This document shows positions 1 through 11,185 of a stretch of 64,000 nt of DNA, in pieces. Origin of the DNA: Boesenbergia rotunda (taxonomy: Eukaryota; Streptophyta; Magnoliopsida; Zingiberales; Zingiberaceae); assembly GCA_024364735.1 (NCBI GenBank), contig JAGFNQ010005370.1, forward strand, positions 238,590 to 302,589, written 5' to 3'. A program made the position numbers and the translations under genes. The notes beneath the pieces are model-generated. The model searched no databases. It was not told the origin of the DNA and saw only the letters and a list, made by a program, of their open reading frames with translations. How positions within the stretch are numbered: position 1 is the stretch's first letter; each line of letters opens with the position of its first letter.

Positions 1-820
1 TGCTGTTTTGGAACTAACCTTGAAAGCAGGACCGAAGGAATGTGTTTCTGCAGCTCAGAACGCCCCAAAGGAGAGGGGCAGACAGCTGGGCAGGGCGCCC
101 TGGAGGTCCCGGGCGCCCCCAAGGTCAAGGCAAAACAAGGAAGCAAGAGTTGCTTCGAAACTGCAGTAAGCAGGGCGCCCTGGAGGTCCCGGGCGCCCTG
201 AGTCAAAGCAAAAAGTGAATCGAAGCAAAATCAGCCACGAAGCCAGCAGACCATGTCAACCAGGGCGCCCCCAGTGTCCCGGGCCCCCGTCAGCTCCGAG
301 GCCGATTCTGGAGGGATAAGCGCTGACCGAGCTGCGGATGAGGTTTCTCGGATCCGAAGGCACGTGTCAGGCGCCCCCGACGTCCAGGGCGCCCCAGGAG
401 CACTATAAAAGGGGCTCGACCCCAAGGCTTCAAGACATCAATCTTCCAACGCCTCTACGCTCTTCGTTCAAGCGCTCTGCTCCGGAAAACTCCGATCTCG
501 AGATTCTAGCGCCGACGACGACCCTCTGCACCGAAGTACAATCTACACCGGGCGTCGGTAACGAGAAGCATACTTGTTTAATTACTGCAATAATTCTGTA
601 TCAAACTTTGTAATCTTTTGCGCAAATATAGAATTGCCCGCAGTAAACGGTCAAGGACCGTGGGCCTTGGAGTAGGAGCCGACCGTGACTCCGAACCAAG
701 TAAAAGTACTTGTGTTCTCTGTGAATTTTGTTTTAAATCTGCTGCGCATTCTCTTAGTTTTATCCGAAAATGTTTTCACGATATTCACCCCCTCCCTCTA
801 TCGTGTTTCTCGATCCAACA
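1..820 (+). repeat. 5' LTR of element A (partial)
   Basis: Positions ~255-820 are repeated at 12725-13296 with few differences, and the block ends in CCAACA directly before a primer-binding site, which defines the LTR 3' end. The true LTR start is before the window. The U3 part (1-400) holds four GC-rich units containing the palindrome GGGCGCCC or close variants (near 90-118, 170-201, 262-292, 366-398), then a G-box CACGTG (361-366) and a TATA box. The U5 part ends with the TTCACCCCC-CTCTATCG motif shared by the other copia LTRs here. Confidence 0.85.
404..411 (+). promoter_or_regulatory. LTR TATA box, element A
   Basis: TATAAAAG lies in the LTR downstream of the GC-rich palindromes and a CACGTG G-box. 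The same motif is kept in the other LTR copy at about 12880-12887. It is the likely pol II promoter of the element. Confidence 0.6.
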
Positions 821-822
821 AG

Positions 823-834
823 TGGTACCAGAGC
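823..834 (+). other. Primer-binding site, element A
   Basis: TGGTACCAGAGC starts two bases after the LTR end. It differs by one base from TGGTATCAGAGC, the usual plant copia site that pairs with initiator tRNA-Met. Confidence 0.8.
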
Positions 835-1034
835 GGGGAAGCTCAAATTTGGTGCAACCACCAATTTGAGAGTTTTCAGATTTTTACGATTTTTTTTTAA
901 TCGAATTTTTATCGTTAATCAAGGTTGGTGCAACACCACTCGATAAATTCTTTTAAATATTTTATTCCCACACTGCTAATCCAAGACCAAGTCTTGGGAC
1001 AGTTTTTGTTTTTATTTTATTTCAGAATTCCTAA

Positions 1035-2309
1035 ATGACCATGCAAGAAGGGTTCAGTACAGCCAGACCACCACTCTTCAGTGGGGAGGATTTCTCCTAC
1101 TGGAAGAGTCGGATGGAAGTCCACCTGAAAACTCAGGTGGACATGTGGATAATAATCCAGTCTGGACTGGAAATCCCAAGAAATGCTGAAGGAGTGCCAC
1201 AACCTTACACAGAATGGGATACCGCACTGAAAAGAAAGATCGAGGCCGATGCTAAAGCGACTCAAACACTCCAATGCGACCTAACCAAAGAAGAGCTGAA
1301 CTGGGTGGGACCATTCAACAGTGCAATGGAACTCTAGGGTAAGTTAATTGAGTTGCACGATGGAACCTCCGGCACCCGAATCAGCAAGAGGGACCTACTA
1401 CTAAACAAGTTGTACACAATCAAGATGAACGACAGCGAATCTGCAGCCCAGCTCCACGCTAGAATTCAGGAGCTGATGAACAGTCTACACACAATCGATC
1501 ACAAGGTAGAGAACCGTGACCTGATCAGGTATACTCTTAATGCTTTCCCGAGAAATACTTTGTGGGCATCTATGGTAGATGCGTACAAAGTTTCAAGGGA
1601 TCTTTCTAAAATCAAATTAGATGAGTTATTTTCCGAACTTGAATTACATGAGCAGACTAACTGCATCCTGGCCGAGAAAGACATTGCTTTTGTTGCAGGC
1701 AAGACAGGAAAAATGATCAAGAAGAAGCCTCAACCTGCACCCGAGTCTGACTCAGACTCAGACTCAGAAGACAGCGAAGGGGATCAACCCAAGCTGGTCC
1801 GGCTTGCCCGAAACTACTACAAGGAATTGAAGAATCAGTCCAACAGAAGAAAAGCCAGCCGAAAGAAGGAGGATCCGGCTGAACCATCCAAGAATAAATC
1901 AAGTGTGATCTACTTCGAATGCAACAAGAAGGGACATTTCAAATCGGAATGCCCTAATCTAAAAGAAGCCAAGAAGACAAGAAGGAAGAAGGCCCTTCAG
2001 GCAACGTGGGACGAATCTTCCTCCAAAGAAGAAGAAGAGGCCCCACAGTCGAACCTGCTCGCCCTAACTACTTCGGAAGAAATCGAGACTGAATCAGAAT
2101 CGGAGCCGGACGACGGAAAACTCATATTTTCAGAGGATGGCTAGAGGACGGAAAAATCACTGTAAGTGGATTTTCTAGAATTCAATTATCTGAATTAATT
2201 GCCTATCTATCTCGTGACTTGTCGAAAGCCAAAATCCGAGTCGAGTCCCTCCGACAGGAAGAAAAACTCCTGAAAGAGGGAGCTAACTCTAGATCCTTAA
2301 ATGAGAAGG
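1035..2309 (+). pseudogene. gag of element A, N-terminal and central part
   Basis: Copia capsid/nucleocapsid polyprotein. It starts at MTMQEGFSTARPPLF and has the usual plant copia gag core (FSYWKSRMEVHL, then the ELHDGTS and SMVDAYKVSRDLS blocks). A TAG at 1335-1337 sits where relatives have Trp (LWGKLIELH context), a single-base change from TGG. The zinc knuckle at about 1912-1950 reads Y-F-E-C-N-K-K-G-H-F-K-S-E-C, so the first Cys of the CCHC is replaced by Tyr. A stop at 2142-2144 is bypassed by a one-base shift, after which a coiled-coil-like charged region runs up to the insertion of element B at 2310. The frame resumes at 6081. Not functional as it stands. Confidence 0.85.
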
Positions 2310-3339
2310 TGTTGGATCGGGTTGGTCCGGCTAGAGGGGGGTGAATAGACGGCTAATAAATAAAAAGTGGCGAAAACTCGTCTTTAAAAAAAAAACTTGG
2401 TCGCAACTAAGTACGTTGCTTCCAAGGCAGTGGACGCTCAATTAAAATCTCCTTGTGGCGGAGAAGCCTTACAACAAAAGCACGCTAGACTTTAGAGAGA
2501 ATTACAAGAATGAATTGAATGATTGAAATCTAAAGCAAAACCTCTAAGTCTATTTATAGCCTAAGAGAATAAATCTGGATTGTTGATTGTTGATGACTTT
2601 TCTCTTGGCCGTTGATCCATGGATGTAATCTGGATGGTTGATCTTGGATGTGATTAAACTGCATCCATTGGATTTGATTAAAGGATAATGTAACATTATC
2701 CTTTAAAAAATAAAGTTTAATTAAAACTTTATCTTTCCTCGAGATGACTCGAGATGGCTGTTGGAATCTCCATGTCGCTGTTGTAATCTCTAAGTAGTAA
2801 TATCGGCAACATTTTGTTGTCATTACTTGCTATCCAAAGTGGTAAGCACCTCAATGTGTATCTTTGAGGTCGTGGATTCTATTCTTCTTACCAGCAAGTA
2901 AGTCCTTCAATTTTTGAGCATATAAATCCTTTGTTTTTCAAGTGCCCAGTTTTGTTTTTCGAGTGCCCAGTTTGACATGGTCAAACTAACCAGTCTTTTA
3001 GTTCTTCGTCTTCTGGGTGATTTCCGGCCAACCGAAGTTAGGCTCACCCGAACCCGTCTCTGGCCTTTCGCCCCTCGAGCATCCTTCCTCCCGGCTTCTC
3101 ATCCCTCGGACACCGCGCACGTCCTTCTCGCTCCACCGGTGTACTCTTTCGCAACTTCTGCGTCCCTCGGATTGTACCGAGCCCGTCGGCTCACTTCCCC
3201 TCACAATCCTTCTCGTCCGCTACGTCTTACGCTCGACTTCCTCCGTACCTAAGCTCCTGCACACTTAGCAAAGGGATTAAAACCAACAGGACCTAACCTA
3301 ACTTGGTTGATCACATCAAAACCAACCGGGGCACCAACA
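2310..3339 (-). repeat. 3' LTR of element B
   Basis: Starts TGTTGGATCGGG and ends GCACCAACA as read on the plus strand. It is a near copy of 5083-6075. The difference in length (1030 against 993 bases) comes from small indels. Confidence 0.9.
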
Positions 3340-3820
3340 ATCTCCCCCTTTTTGATGTGCATCAACCCAAGTTTAGTTAGGGATAAACAACAAACAATAA
3401 TAGTATTGTAACAGATTTAAGCATAAAAAATTTTGCAATCATGTACATAACCTCCCCCGAACTACTCTCCCCCTTTGATCACAGCAAAAATGGGACAAAA
3501 AAATAGGGAAGGAAAATATAAAATTAATTTTCTCTAATAAACTCAGATCGAAATAATCTCTTAAAAACATTTGATAATACAACAAATGATAAAGGACATA
3601 AAGAGAAAAAAATATTAGTCAATTTTGTTTTTCATAAATACCAGAAAATTAATTCAATATTGATTTTGGGACCCAAAATAAATTTTCATCTACGGAGTTA
3701 ATCAAAAACTTTGGAGGTATATAATTTCTAGGAATTTTTCTAAGCTGGCCCTTATGATTTTTAACATACCAATTCAGATTTTCAGGATAAAAATTCTTTT
3801 TAATTCTTAAACATGCAATA

Positions 3821-5022
3821 TCATTTTCTAATTTCTCCACTAGATTCTTTCAAATTTTCATTTTCTATTTTTAGTTGGTCGGATAGAACAGATGAGCATA
3901 CAGTGCCAAATCTTTCTTTTAACTCAGAGTTTTCTATCTCTAATTTATTCATCGACTTAAGCATGGATTTTATTACCGAGTAGATTCGAGCAGGTGGAAG
4001 TAGACATACCTCACTTACCGGGTCGGTTTCGAAGTTAGGATCTTTCTCTTCATTGCTGCTTTCTTCATCTTCGTCCTGGTGGCTTGCCATCAATGCAAGT
4101 CCGACGAACTCTTCGGCTTCCGATTCATCTGACGAGGTCTCGTCCCAGGTGGCTTTTAGTGCCTTTTTCTTCTTTGGCTGGTTCTTGAGTTTAGGCACTG
4201 ATCTTTCAGGTGTCCCTCCTCATTGCAGTTGTAGCATCGGACCGTTCATTTTTTCTTTCTCTGCTCCCTTTTTGAGCGGTTAGTATTAATTAATTTACAT
4301 AATTTTCTTACCACTAGTGTTGTTTCTTCATCATCCGCTGAAGATTCTTCGTCGAGTTGGATCTTCCTTGTGTTTAGTGCAATGTTGTCAGCTTTCCTGT
4401 TCTTTTCTAAAAAGCGAGATTCGTGAAGTTCCAAAGTAGAAAATAACTGTTATAAAGTACTTATTTCTAGATCTTTTGAAATATAATACGCATCGATTAC
4501 CGAGGTCCATTCCGGGGTTCTCAGAAACGCGTTTAGAGCATACCTTTGAGCATCGCGGTTAGTTACCTTTTCTCCAAGATTTTCGAGGCTTGTGATTAGT
4601 TCTTTTACCTTTGCATGTAATCTCGCAATAGATTCTCCGTCTTCCATCCGTAGATTGGTCAGTCGGCTTCGAAGAACATCTCATCGCGCAAGTTTTGCTT
4701 CCGAGGTTCCTTCGTGCAGTTCCAAGAACTTTTCCCAAAGTTCCTTCGCCGATTCGTACTTACCGATCCGGTTCACATCTTGCTCTGGGAGGACGGTCAG
4801 CAGATGAAATTCTACCATTCCGTTTGCTACAGCATCAACTTGTTCCTTCTTGTTCCAAGAATCAGGATCCTCGATCTTTCCTTCATTGTCTTTGGGAGCT
4901 GCATAACCATTTTTCATAATAATTAATAATTCATAATCCGTAGTAAAAAATACCTACATCTTCCGTTTCCATGGCGCGAACTGCCCCTCAAACTTAGGCG
5001 GGTATATCGCTGGTCCAACCAT
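3821..5022 (-). pseudogene. gag of element B
   Basis: The first plausible start is the ATG at 5022-5020 (MVGPAIYPPKFEGQFAPW), just downstream of the primer site. Typical copia gag blocks follow: ESAKELWEKFLELHEGTS, then TSVIDAYYISKDLE, then a CCHC zinc knuckle C-Y-N-C-N-E-E-G-H-L-K-D-Q-C (about 4200-4245) that lies in a shifted frame, then KATWDETSSDESEAEEF and a coiled-coil tail to about 3821. Several stops and frameshifts break it, including a TAG soon after the start. A possible continuation at 3649-3840 is degraded. The zinc knuckle is intact, unlike the one in element A. Confidence 0.8.
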
Positions 5023-5068
5023 CTTAAAATTTGCTGCAGTTGGCGGTTAGTCCTTCTGCGGCGGCTTC

Positions 5069-5080
5069 GCTCTGATACCA
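5069..5080 (-). other. Primer-binding site, element B
   Basis: The minus strand reads TGGTATCAGAGC, an exact initiator tRNA-Met type site, next to the LTR edge at 5083. Confidence 0.9.
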
Positions 5081-5082
5081 CT

Positions 5083-6075
5083 TCTTGGATCGGGTTGGTC
5101 CGGCTTGAGGGGGGTGAATAGATGGCTAATAAATGAAAAGTGGTGGAAACTCGTCTTTAAAAAAAAACTTGGTCGCAACTAAGTACGTTGCTTCCAAGGC
5201 AGTGGACGCTCAATTAAAATCTCCTTGTGGCGGAGAAGCCTTACAACAAAAGTACGCTAGACTTTAGAGAGAATTACAAGAATGAATTGAATGATTGAAA
5301 TCTAAAGCAAAACCTCTAAGTCTATTTATAGCCTAAGAGAATAAATCTGGATTGTTGATGACTTTTCTCTTGGTCGTTGATCCATGGATGTAATCTGGAT
5401 GGTTGATCTTGGATGGGATTAAACTGCATCCATTGGATTTGATTAAAGGATAATGTAACATTATCCTTTAAAAAATAAAGTTTAATTAAAACTTTATCTT
5501 TCCTCGAGATGGCTCGATGGCTGTTGGAATCTCCATGTCGCTGTTGTAATCTCTAAGTAGTAATATCGGCAACATTTTGTTGTCATTACTTGCTATCCGA
5601 AGTGGTAAGCACCTCAATGTGTATCTTTGAGGTCGTGGGTTCTATTCTTCTTACCAGCAAGTAAGTCCTTCATTTTTCGAGCAAATAAATCCTTTGTTTT
5701 TCGAGTGCCCAGTTTGACATGGTCAAACTAACCAGTCTTTTAGTTCTTCATTTTCTGGGTGATTTCCAGCCAACCGAAGTTAGGCTCACCCGACTCCGGC
5801 CTTTCGCCCCTCGAGCGTCCATCCTCCCGGCTTCTCGTCCCTCGAACACCGTACACGTCCTTCTCGCTCCACCGGTATACTCTTTCGCAGCTTCCGCGTC
5901 CTTCGGATTGTACCGAGCTCGTCGGCTCACTTCCCCGCACAATCCTTCTCGTCCGCTACGTCTTATGCTCGACTTCCTCCGTACCTAAGCTCCTGCACAC
6001 TTAGCAGAGGGATTAAAACCAACAGGACCTAACCTAACTTGGTTGATCATATCAAAACCAACCGGGGCACCAACA
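5083..6075 (-). repeat. 5' LTR of element B
   Basis: Matches 2310-3339. The outer dinucleotide on the primer-site side is TC rather than TG as read on the plus strand, a point change. It is bounded on the right by the GAAGG target duplication. Confidence 0.9.
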
Positions 6076-6080
6076 GAAGG

Positions 6081-6463
6081 TTCAAGAAGGAACCTCTACT
6101 CAAGTTGAAAAACTTGAGAAAGAGGACTTCTCCTTGAAATCTCATGTCAAGGACCTTAGAGCAGCATTAGAACGATTCACTTCTGGTTCCAAGGGTCTTG
6201 ACATGATCCTTGGAAAATAGAAGTCGGTTCTAAATCGATCCGGGTTAGACTATCGAACCAAGGCGAGACAAAGGTCATACTATGCTGTACTGAATCAGTC
6301 TAGAACTAAAGTTCAGGCATGGGTACCCAAACTTTGCCTGAACTACCAAACTGGATCAAATCAGTATTGGATCCCCAAGGACAAGATTCACATCTTGCCG
6401 AACCATTATCGTGGCTTTAGTCCAGGGGGAGCTAACTTAAAAACAATCTTTATAGTTAAATAA
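6081..6463 (+). pseudogene. gag of element A, C-terminal part
   Basis: Removing element B and one copy of its target duplication joins LNEKV directly to QEGTSTQ, so this is the rest of A's gag. It holds a coiled-coil-like stretch, a TAG at 6218-6220 where Gln is expected, and the VQAWVPK ... WIPKDKI tail that many plant copia gag proteins carry before protease. It ends at TAA 6461-6463. No protease follows. Confidence 0.75.
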
Positions 6464-6989
6464 ATTTCTTTTCTTGTTTAAAATTGCATGATTGCTTGTC
6501 TATTTATTTTCTGCAATTCACCATGCTTAGACCTAGGACTGGTTAGACTAAGGACTTAACCAATTAACTGAAATTATAACAACATAGTATTGGGTGGCGG
6601 TGAGATGATAGTACGTTAGGGAAGCCTTTTCTAATAAGGTCAAGTATACACTACTTGGTCTCTTTAGACTGGTGGAACTAGCCGAAGCTACCGATCCAAG
6701 ACCCAAACTAGTTAGACCAGAATGTTTCAAATAGTAATTTTGAAAATGAAATTTCATTAAAAGGCTTTATCAAGGAAAGGGTTGATGATCCAATAAGGCT
6801 ACGGCCAAAGAAGGCCTAGTGCCTCGCCAAGACCTGGAAGCCAATTTTTGAAATTCAAATTCAATTTATTCTTTGTCAAATTCGAATCTAACACAAATTT
6901 TCAGTTAATCATAGATTCAAACACTCTTTTTCAAAATAAATTCAAAACTAATTGTTTTCAAAATTAATTTAACTTTTTCAAAATTAATC
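6464..6989 (+). other. Non-coding internal sequence of element A
   Basis: AT-rich sequence with no recognisable frame, lying where protease to reverse transcriptase would be in a complete element. It includes a run rich in TTCAAAATTAA-like words (6840-7010). I see no other feature. Confidence 0.5.
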
Positions 6990-7199
6990 ATGATTTTTCA
7001 AAATAACTTCTTACTTCTATTCAAAACCTGTCTCACAAAAACCCATAAGGCAAACGTGATTGACAACTCTAGAACGGGTGAGATAGTCCTTAAGCATGTA
7101 GACTCAAAATCTAACTTAGCTGATATATTCACCAAACCCTTACCTGAGTCTAAGTTCAGCTCACTAAGAAGGCAGTTAGGGTTATACTTGGTAGAATAG
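6990..7199 (+). pseudogene. Relic of copia pol 3' end (RNase H tail)
   Basis: From about 7047 the frame reads as the last ~50 residues of a copia polyprotein, with VLKHVDSKSNLADIFTKPLP followed by the usual LRRQLGL ending and a stop. In complete elements the residues just before this are the RNase H domain (active-site DEDD), which is missing here. The upstream part of the open frame (from 6990) does not resemble pol. This shows that A arose by deletion of nearly all of pol from a complete copia element. Confidence 0.8.
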
Positions 7200-8319
7200 G
7201 TTTGCTCTACTTCTGTTTTTAAACTGCTTTATTACTTGATTTTAAAATAAGTTCCTACTTAATTTTGAAGAATCATTTTCTTTATGCATTTTTAAAAATG
7301 ATTTTTTCAACTTAGTTTTTCTTATGAAAAATTACCCCTTCAAAACTAGGGATTTTTCGCAAATGGACTTAGCTTAGGCCCTAACCCTAGAACTGCATGC
7401 ACCTATAGATCTAGAAGCCAGCATCTCACAAGCACCTTAGGGTACTTTTTGATAACCTAGAATGGGTTGAGATGCTTAGGTCTTTGCCTTGATTCAAGAT
7501 GCTTTAAGTCAGTGCATCTGCAGTAATTGGGGAACTAAAAACCAAATAAACAGTAATCAGGTTAAGTGTCAAGCTTAGAAACTCTAACTTGATCAAAACA
7601 CTTAACTTGACTAACCCTAGCGAAAGTTACTGTTTATAACAGTCAGTAAGTAGCTAATTGGGTTAGACAAGACCCAAAAGAAAAAATTCAAATTGATTTG
7701 GTCCAGTTATACTTTGAATTGGTTCAGTACAGCACCTTACTTCTATTACTCAGCATGTTTTTTTGCTATATTGTTTTTTTGATATATGGCAAAGGGGGAG
7801 AGATTGGAAAGGAGAGAAAAGAAGAGTTGAAATTTGTTCAAATATTGAAAAATTTCAAAAAACTCAATTCTTTCAAAATATTTCTCCTTTTTCAAAAAAG
7901 TAAATTCATATATCTCATGTTTTTCAAAAAAAAGTAAGGTTCTTTAAATACTTAAGTTCATTTTGAAAATTAACTTGTCTTGGTTTCAAAAACTATTCCA
8001 AGTACTTATTCTAAATCGTTGGTTGGTCGAAAATTTTCTAAGTATAAAATTCAAATTCTCCTGAAAATTGTCCAACCCAAAATATTTTGAAAAATGGTTT
8101 CTAACTTAAAATATTTTCTTAAAATTTTTCTAAGTATTTACAAAACTGAAAAGTTCTTTTTCACTGTTAGACTTAGAAATCTTTTCAAGCCTCACGAACT
8201 CTTGAAAAACTCGAGGGGAGATTTCTTCCAGGGGGAGAAAATTAACTTTGATACATACTTATCTGGATGATTAACTTAACTTTTTGAACTGGGTTGCCAT
8301 AAATCAAAAAGGGGGAGAT
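7200..8319 (+). other. 3' untranslated region and polypurine tract of element A
   Basis: AT-rich, no gene. Several AAAGGGGGAGA-like purine runs occur (about 7790-7802, 8216-8222, 8230-8240), and the true polypurine tract AAAAAGGGGGAGAT ends at 8319, directly before the LTR start TGTTATGC. Confidence 0.6.
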
Positions 8320-8544
8320 TGTTATGCAGGCAGCACCTAAGTCAAACCTGGGTTTTGATAATGGCAAAGGGTTCAGAAGTTAAGATGTTATGTGTATCTA
8401 ATATGTTTACTAAGTGTGCAGGAAAGAAGCCCTAGGTACACTAGGCACGAAGTCCTGGTCGAGGACTGGGCACGAAGCCCTGGCAAGGAGCTGGGCACCG
8501 AAGACCTGCTCAGAAGGTGGGCACGAAGTCCTGGTCGAGGACTG
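8320..8544 (+). repeat. 3' LTR of element A, first part
   Basis: Begins TGTTATGCAGGCAGC right after the polypurine tract. Positions 8448-8544 hold four tandem units of about 25 bases beginning GGCACGAAG, whose centres form short hairpins (for example AGTCCT-GGTCG-AGGACT). The LTR is interrupted at 8545 by the gypsy element. This segment has no partner in 1-820, because that part of the 5' LTR lies outside the window. Confidence 0.75.
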
Positions 8545-8756
8545 TGTAACGACCCGCCTTCTGGTACTAAGCTTTAAGGCGGATCGCTACTACTAACTAA
8601 CTGGCTGACTGACTAATTAGTGATTTCTAATAATGCTAAACCAACTGGGAGAATTTAAAAAAAAATTCTTATTTTAGTATTTACTAAACTAACAATTCAT
8701 AAACATGTTGAAAGTACTAACTAGCCCAAAATAAGCAAAACTTTTATTTTATTATC

Positions 8757-8823
8757 TTGGCAGGATTCGATCCCCCAACCTCTGCGTTGCATGGCTAAAG
8801 CACTAACCAGCTGCTCTACACCA
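8757..8823 (-). other. tRNA-like relic (pol III A and B boxes) in gypsy LTR
   Basis: On the minus strand TAGAGCAGCTGGTTAGTGC resembles a tRNA D-arm/A box, and GGATCGAATCC, about 45 bases on, is one base off the B box GGTTCGAATCC. The acceptor stem does not pair well and there is no clear anticodon stem, so it is not a working tRNA gene. It could be a tRNA-derived insertion or a pol III-like promoter patch. Confidence 0.4.
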
Positions 8824-8842
8824 GTTTTGTTTTACACAGTAC

Positions 8843-8931
8843 CAGTCGACTGCTATATGCCAGTCGACTGGTCGGGCCACAGAATGTTTCTGTGCCCGAT
8901 ACCAGTCGACTGGTATTTTCCCAGTTGACTG
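8843..8931. repeat. CAGTCGACTG palindrome cluster in gypsy LTR
   Basis: Three exact copies (8843, 8861, 8903) and one with a single change (CAGTTGACTG, 8922). The stretch between copies two and three forms a longer inverted repeat (GACTGGT-CGGGC-CACAGA against TCTGTG-CCCG-ATACCAGTC). The same 10-mer recurs in the copia element C. Confidence 0.85.
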
Positions 8932-10029
8932 GTGGTTCTGAAATTTCAGTTTTCAGATTTCTAGAATGTATCAAACTTGAGCCACAATGTACCAAAATCA
9001 TATCTAACAAACATAATGACATAAATAAAGTTCCACAACTATTCTAAGGCATTTATTACATGTTTTTGGAGGGTTTCTAGCATGTATAACAACTTAGAAA
9101 TCATAAAACGACATATAGAAGCATAAACATGAATGTGCCAAGTTCGTATCAACTTCTTATTGAAACTATTCATTTCCCATATCTAAAAGCATCCTTAGCT
9201 ACTACATGTCATTCTAAATGGTGCATTAATCTTAGAACAAGTATATCTTAAGTATTTAGCATGTAGATCAAAAGTATCAAATTCTTACTCCTAAAGCATA
9301 AACATGGGTCTAAATTACCCTATCACAAGTAAATGACTCATGACATTCAAGCATTCACAAAACCAATATTAAGTCAGGTAATTAAACTACTTCAAGCATA
9401 CTAGGCACCATGAATACAAGTCTAATTAAATTCATACATGGTTCACATAATTTATTGCGGAATAACTAAAGAAGCATAATAAAGTCTTTCTATGCTTTGC
9501 AAGTTCCGAAGACTTTTATTCCAACTCCACCATCACACACACTTTGCATCAAGCCCGCCGCCTCCGCTACTAGTGCTTTCCTTTACCTGTATCTGCAGTA
9601 TAAGGAAATGCAAACTAATAAGCATAAAGCTTAGTAAGTACCATCTAGCCTCACAAAACTATGAAAACTCGAATTATGCTTTTGTAAAACATGCTATGCA
9701 CATACATGCTCATATCCATAAGTAATCATGCTAGGCTCATGCTAAAATACATATCATAGAATGTCATGGCATATAACTGAGACATGGCATATACTGAACT
9801 AAAACTGAAAAGTAAGCTATAGCATGGCATACATATCTGAACTGGAACTGAAACTAACTAACATAAAACTAATTATTAAATTCACCACATGCTAATATGA
9901 ATTTCTGAAAACTAAATACATATAGTAGGTGAAAGTAATAATCAACTGATGTGGGCCTGGCAATGTACCAACTGTGCGCGCATCCCTAATAAACCCGAGG
10001 TAGCAAGTCCCGAATCCATTAGGGTTCTA

Positions 10030-10236
10030 CTAGGTTATCTAAACCTAGGGGCAACTAGGAGCCCATCCCATACTAGGTTATCTGAACCTAGGGGCAACTT
10101 GGAGCCCATCCCTGGACCGAAGTCCGGTACAATGCCAACTGAAAATAAAATAGTTCTTTTATACTTTTCTTTTTTTTCTTCTAATTCTTGCTTTTACTAG
10201 GTTATCTAAACCTAGGGGCAACTAGGAGCCCATCCC
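10030..10236. repeat. Three hairpin-forming repeats in gypsy LTR
   Basis: Three copies (10030, ~10073, ~10197) of a ~40-base unit. Each holds CTAGGTT-ATCTA-AACCTAG (one copy ATCTG in the loop) followed by GGGC-AACTAGGA-GCCC, that is, two small inverted repeats per unit. Confidence 0.75.
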
Positions 10237-10892
10237 GTTGGACCTTGGTCCCAATCATAACTGAAGCAAGAATTTCCATTCTTTAATGCTTTCTATAGCA
10301 TTAACTGACTAACAATTTAACAAACACCTTGCGACTTAATCCTTTCTTTTCTTTTAAAGTCGCTCCCTAGGCACTCGAACGTGCTCCTTAACCCGAAACT
10401 GAAGGGTAAGTGCACTCAAGCCCATCCAGGGATACCTTCAGACTCTAAAACTAATCTGAAGGGTTAATACAACGTGCTTGTTCATAATCCACGATTTCTA
10501 ATCGTAGGACATACATATAAGGAAATAAAGCATACGAAACATCAACCGAAACTACTTATACTGCAGGTGAGAGATACTTACATCCTACGCTAGGTTTCCT
10601 TACGAATATAATATGAAATCTCCGAGGGAACGTCGAACTTCGACGTTCTTCTTGCTCCTTGGCGTTCTCCTCGCGTCTACGAGAATTCTCGTAGAGAATA
10701 GGGCCTCTTGGGACCTTCCCTTCGCTTTCCCCTTGTCTTGGGCGGCAAGAGAAGAGGAGGAGAGGAAGAGGCGCAAGAGAGGGAGAGAGAAGAGAGTCTC
10801 GGGAGAGGGAGAGGAAGAAAATCACGGAGAGAGAGAGAGGTGTCGGCGCTGAGAGAAGGTGAGGAAAAGAGTGAATCTAAAAACCCTAAGTT

Positions 10893-10903
10893 CCCCTTTT
10901 ATA
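10893..10903 (-). promoter_or_regulatory. LTR TATA box, gypsy fragment
   Basis: The minus strand reads TATAAAAGGGG, followed downstream by a purine/pyrimidine-rich leader (10860-10740). Its position about 250 bases from the LTR edge fits a U3/R boundary. Confidence 0.5.
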
Positions 10904-10981
10904 CTCATGGGAAAATTTAACTAACTTTGCCTTATTTATCGTTTCCTCTATTCTATCTCAATGAAAACAGACTAGCCCACT

Positions 10982-11036
10982 TGGTAAGTCTCTTCCCCTT
11001 TCCCGTGTAGGTTTAGGGATCAAATCCCACTTACCC
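10982..11036 (+). other. Second tRNA-like patch in gypsy LTR
   Basis: TAGCCCACTTGGTAAG fits the pol III A box, and GGGATCAAATCCC, about 30 bases on, resembles a B box (GGATCAAATCC, two mismatches). It is in the opposite orientation to the patch at 8757. No full tRNA fold is evident. Confidence 0.35.
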
Positions 11037-11185
11037 GATTTTTGCTTTTTATCCCTTTTTGCCACTTTCGTTTATGAAAAAATTCTATAAAAATATCCAT
11101 AAATTCTAAGATATTTCTAAAATTAGTTTCGAGAATTTTCGGGCATTACAATCCCCCATACCTTATAAAAAGTTCATCCTCGAAC

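Larger units (their letters stand above)
2310..6075 (-). mobile_element. Ty1/copia element B, gag-only, nested in gag of A
   Basis: Two LTRs flank a 1.74-kb internal region. The target duplication GAAGG is visible at 2305-2309 and 6076-6080, so this is a clean transposition into element A. On the minus strand the order is 5' LTR (5083-6075), primer site, gag, polypurine tract (AAAAAGGGGGAGAT, plus-strand about 3340-3355) and 3' LTR. There is no pol region at all. It is a compact non-autonomous element like A and F, in the opposite orientation to its host element. Confidence 0.9.
8545..11150 (-). repeat. 3' LTR of gypsy fragment (2.6 kb)
   Basis: Plus-strand edges are TGTAACGACCCG and CGGGCATTACA, the inverted TGTAA..TTACA ends seen in Tekay/Del LTRs. 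The polypurine tract abuts at 11151. Inside are two tRNA-like patches, a cluster of CAGTCGACTG palindromes, three hairpin-forming CTAGGTT/AACCTAG units, and a GA-rich leader (10740-10860). Confidence 0.8.

Noticed and set aside
8757..8823. Functional tRNA gene on the minus strand
   Set aside because: A and B boxes are present but acceptor and anticodon stems do not pair. Kept only as a tRNA-like relic.
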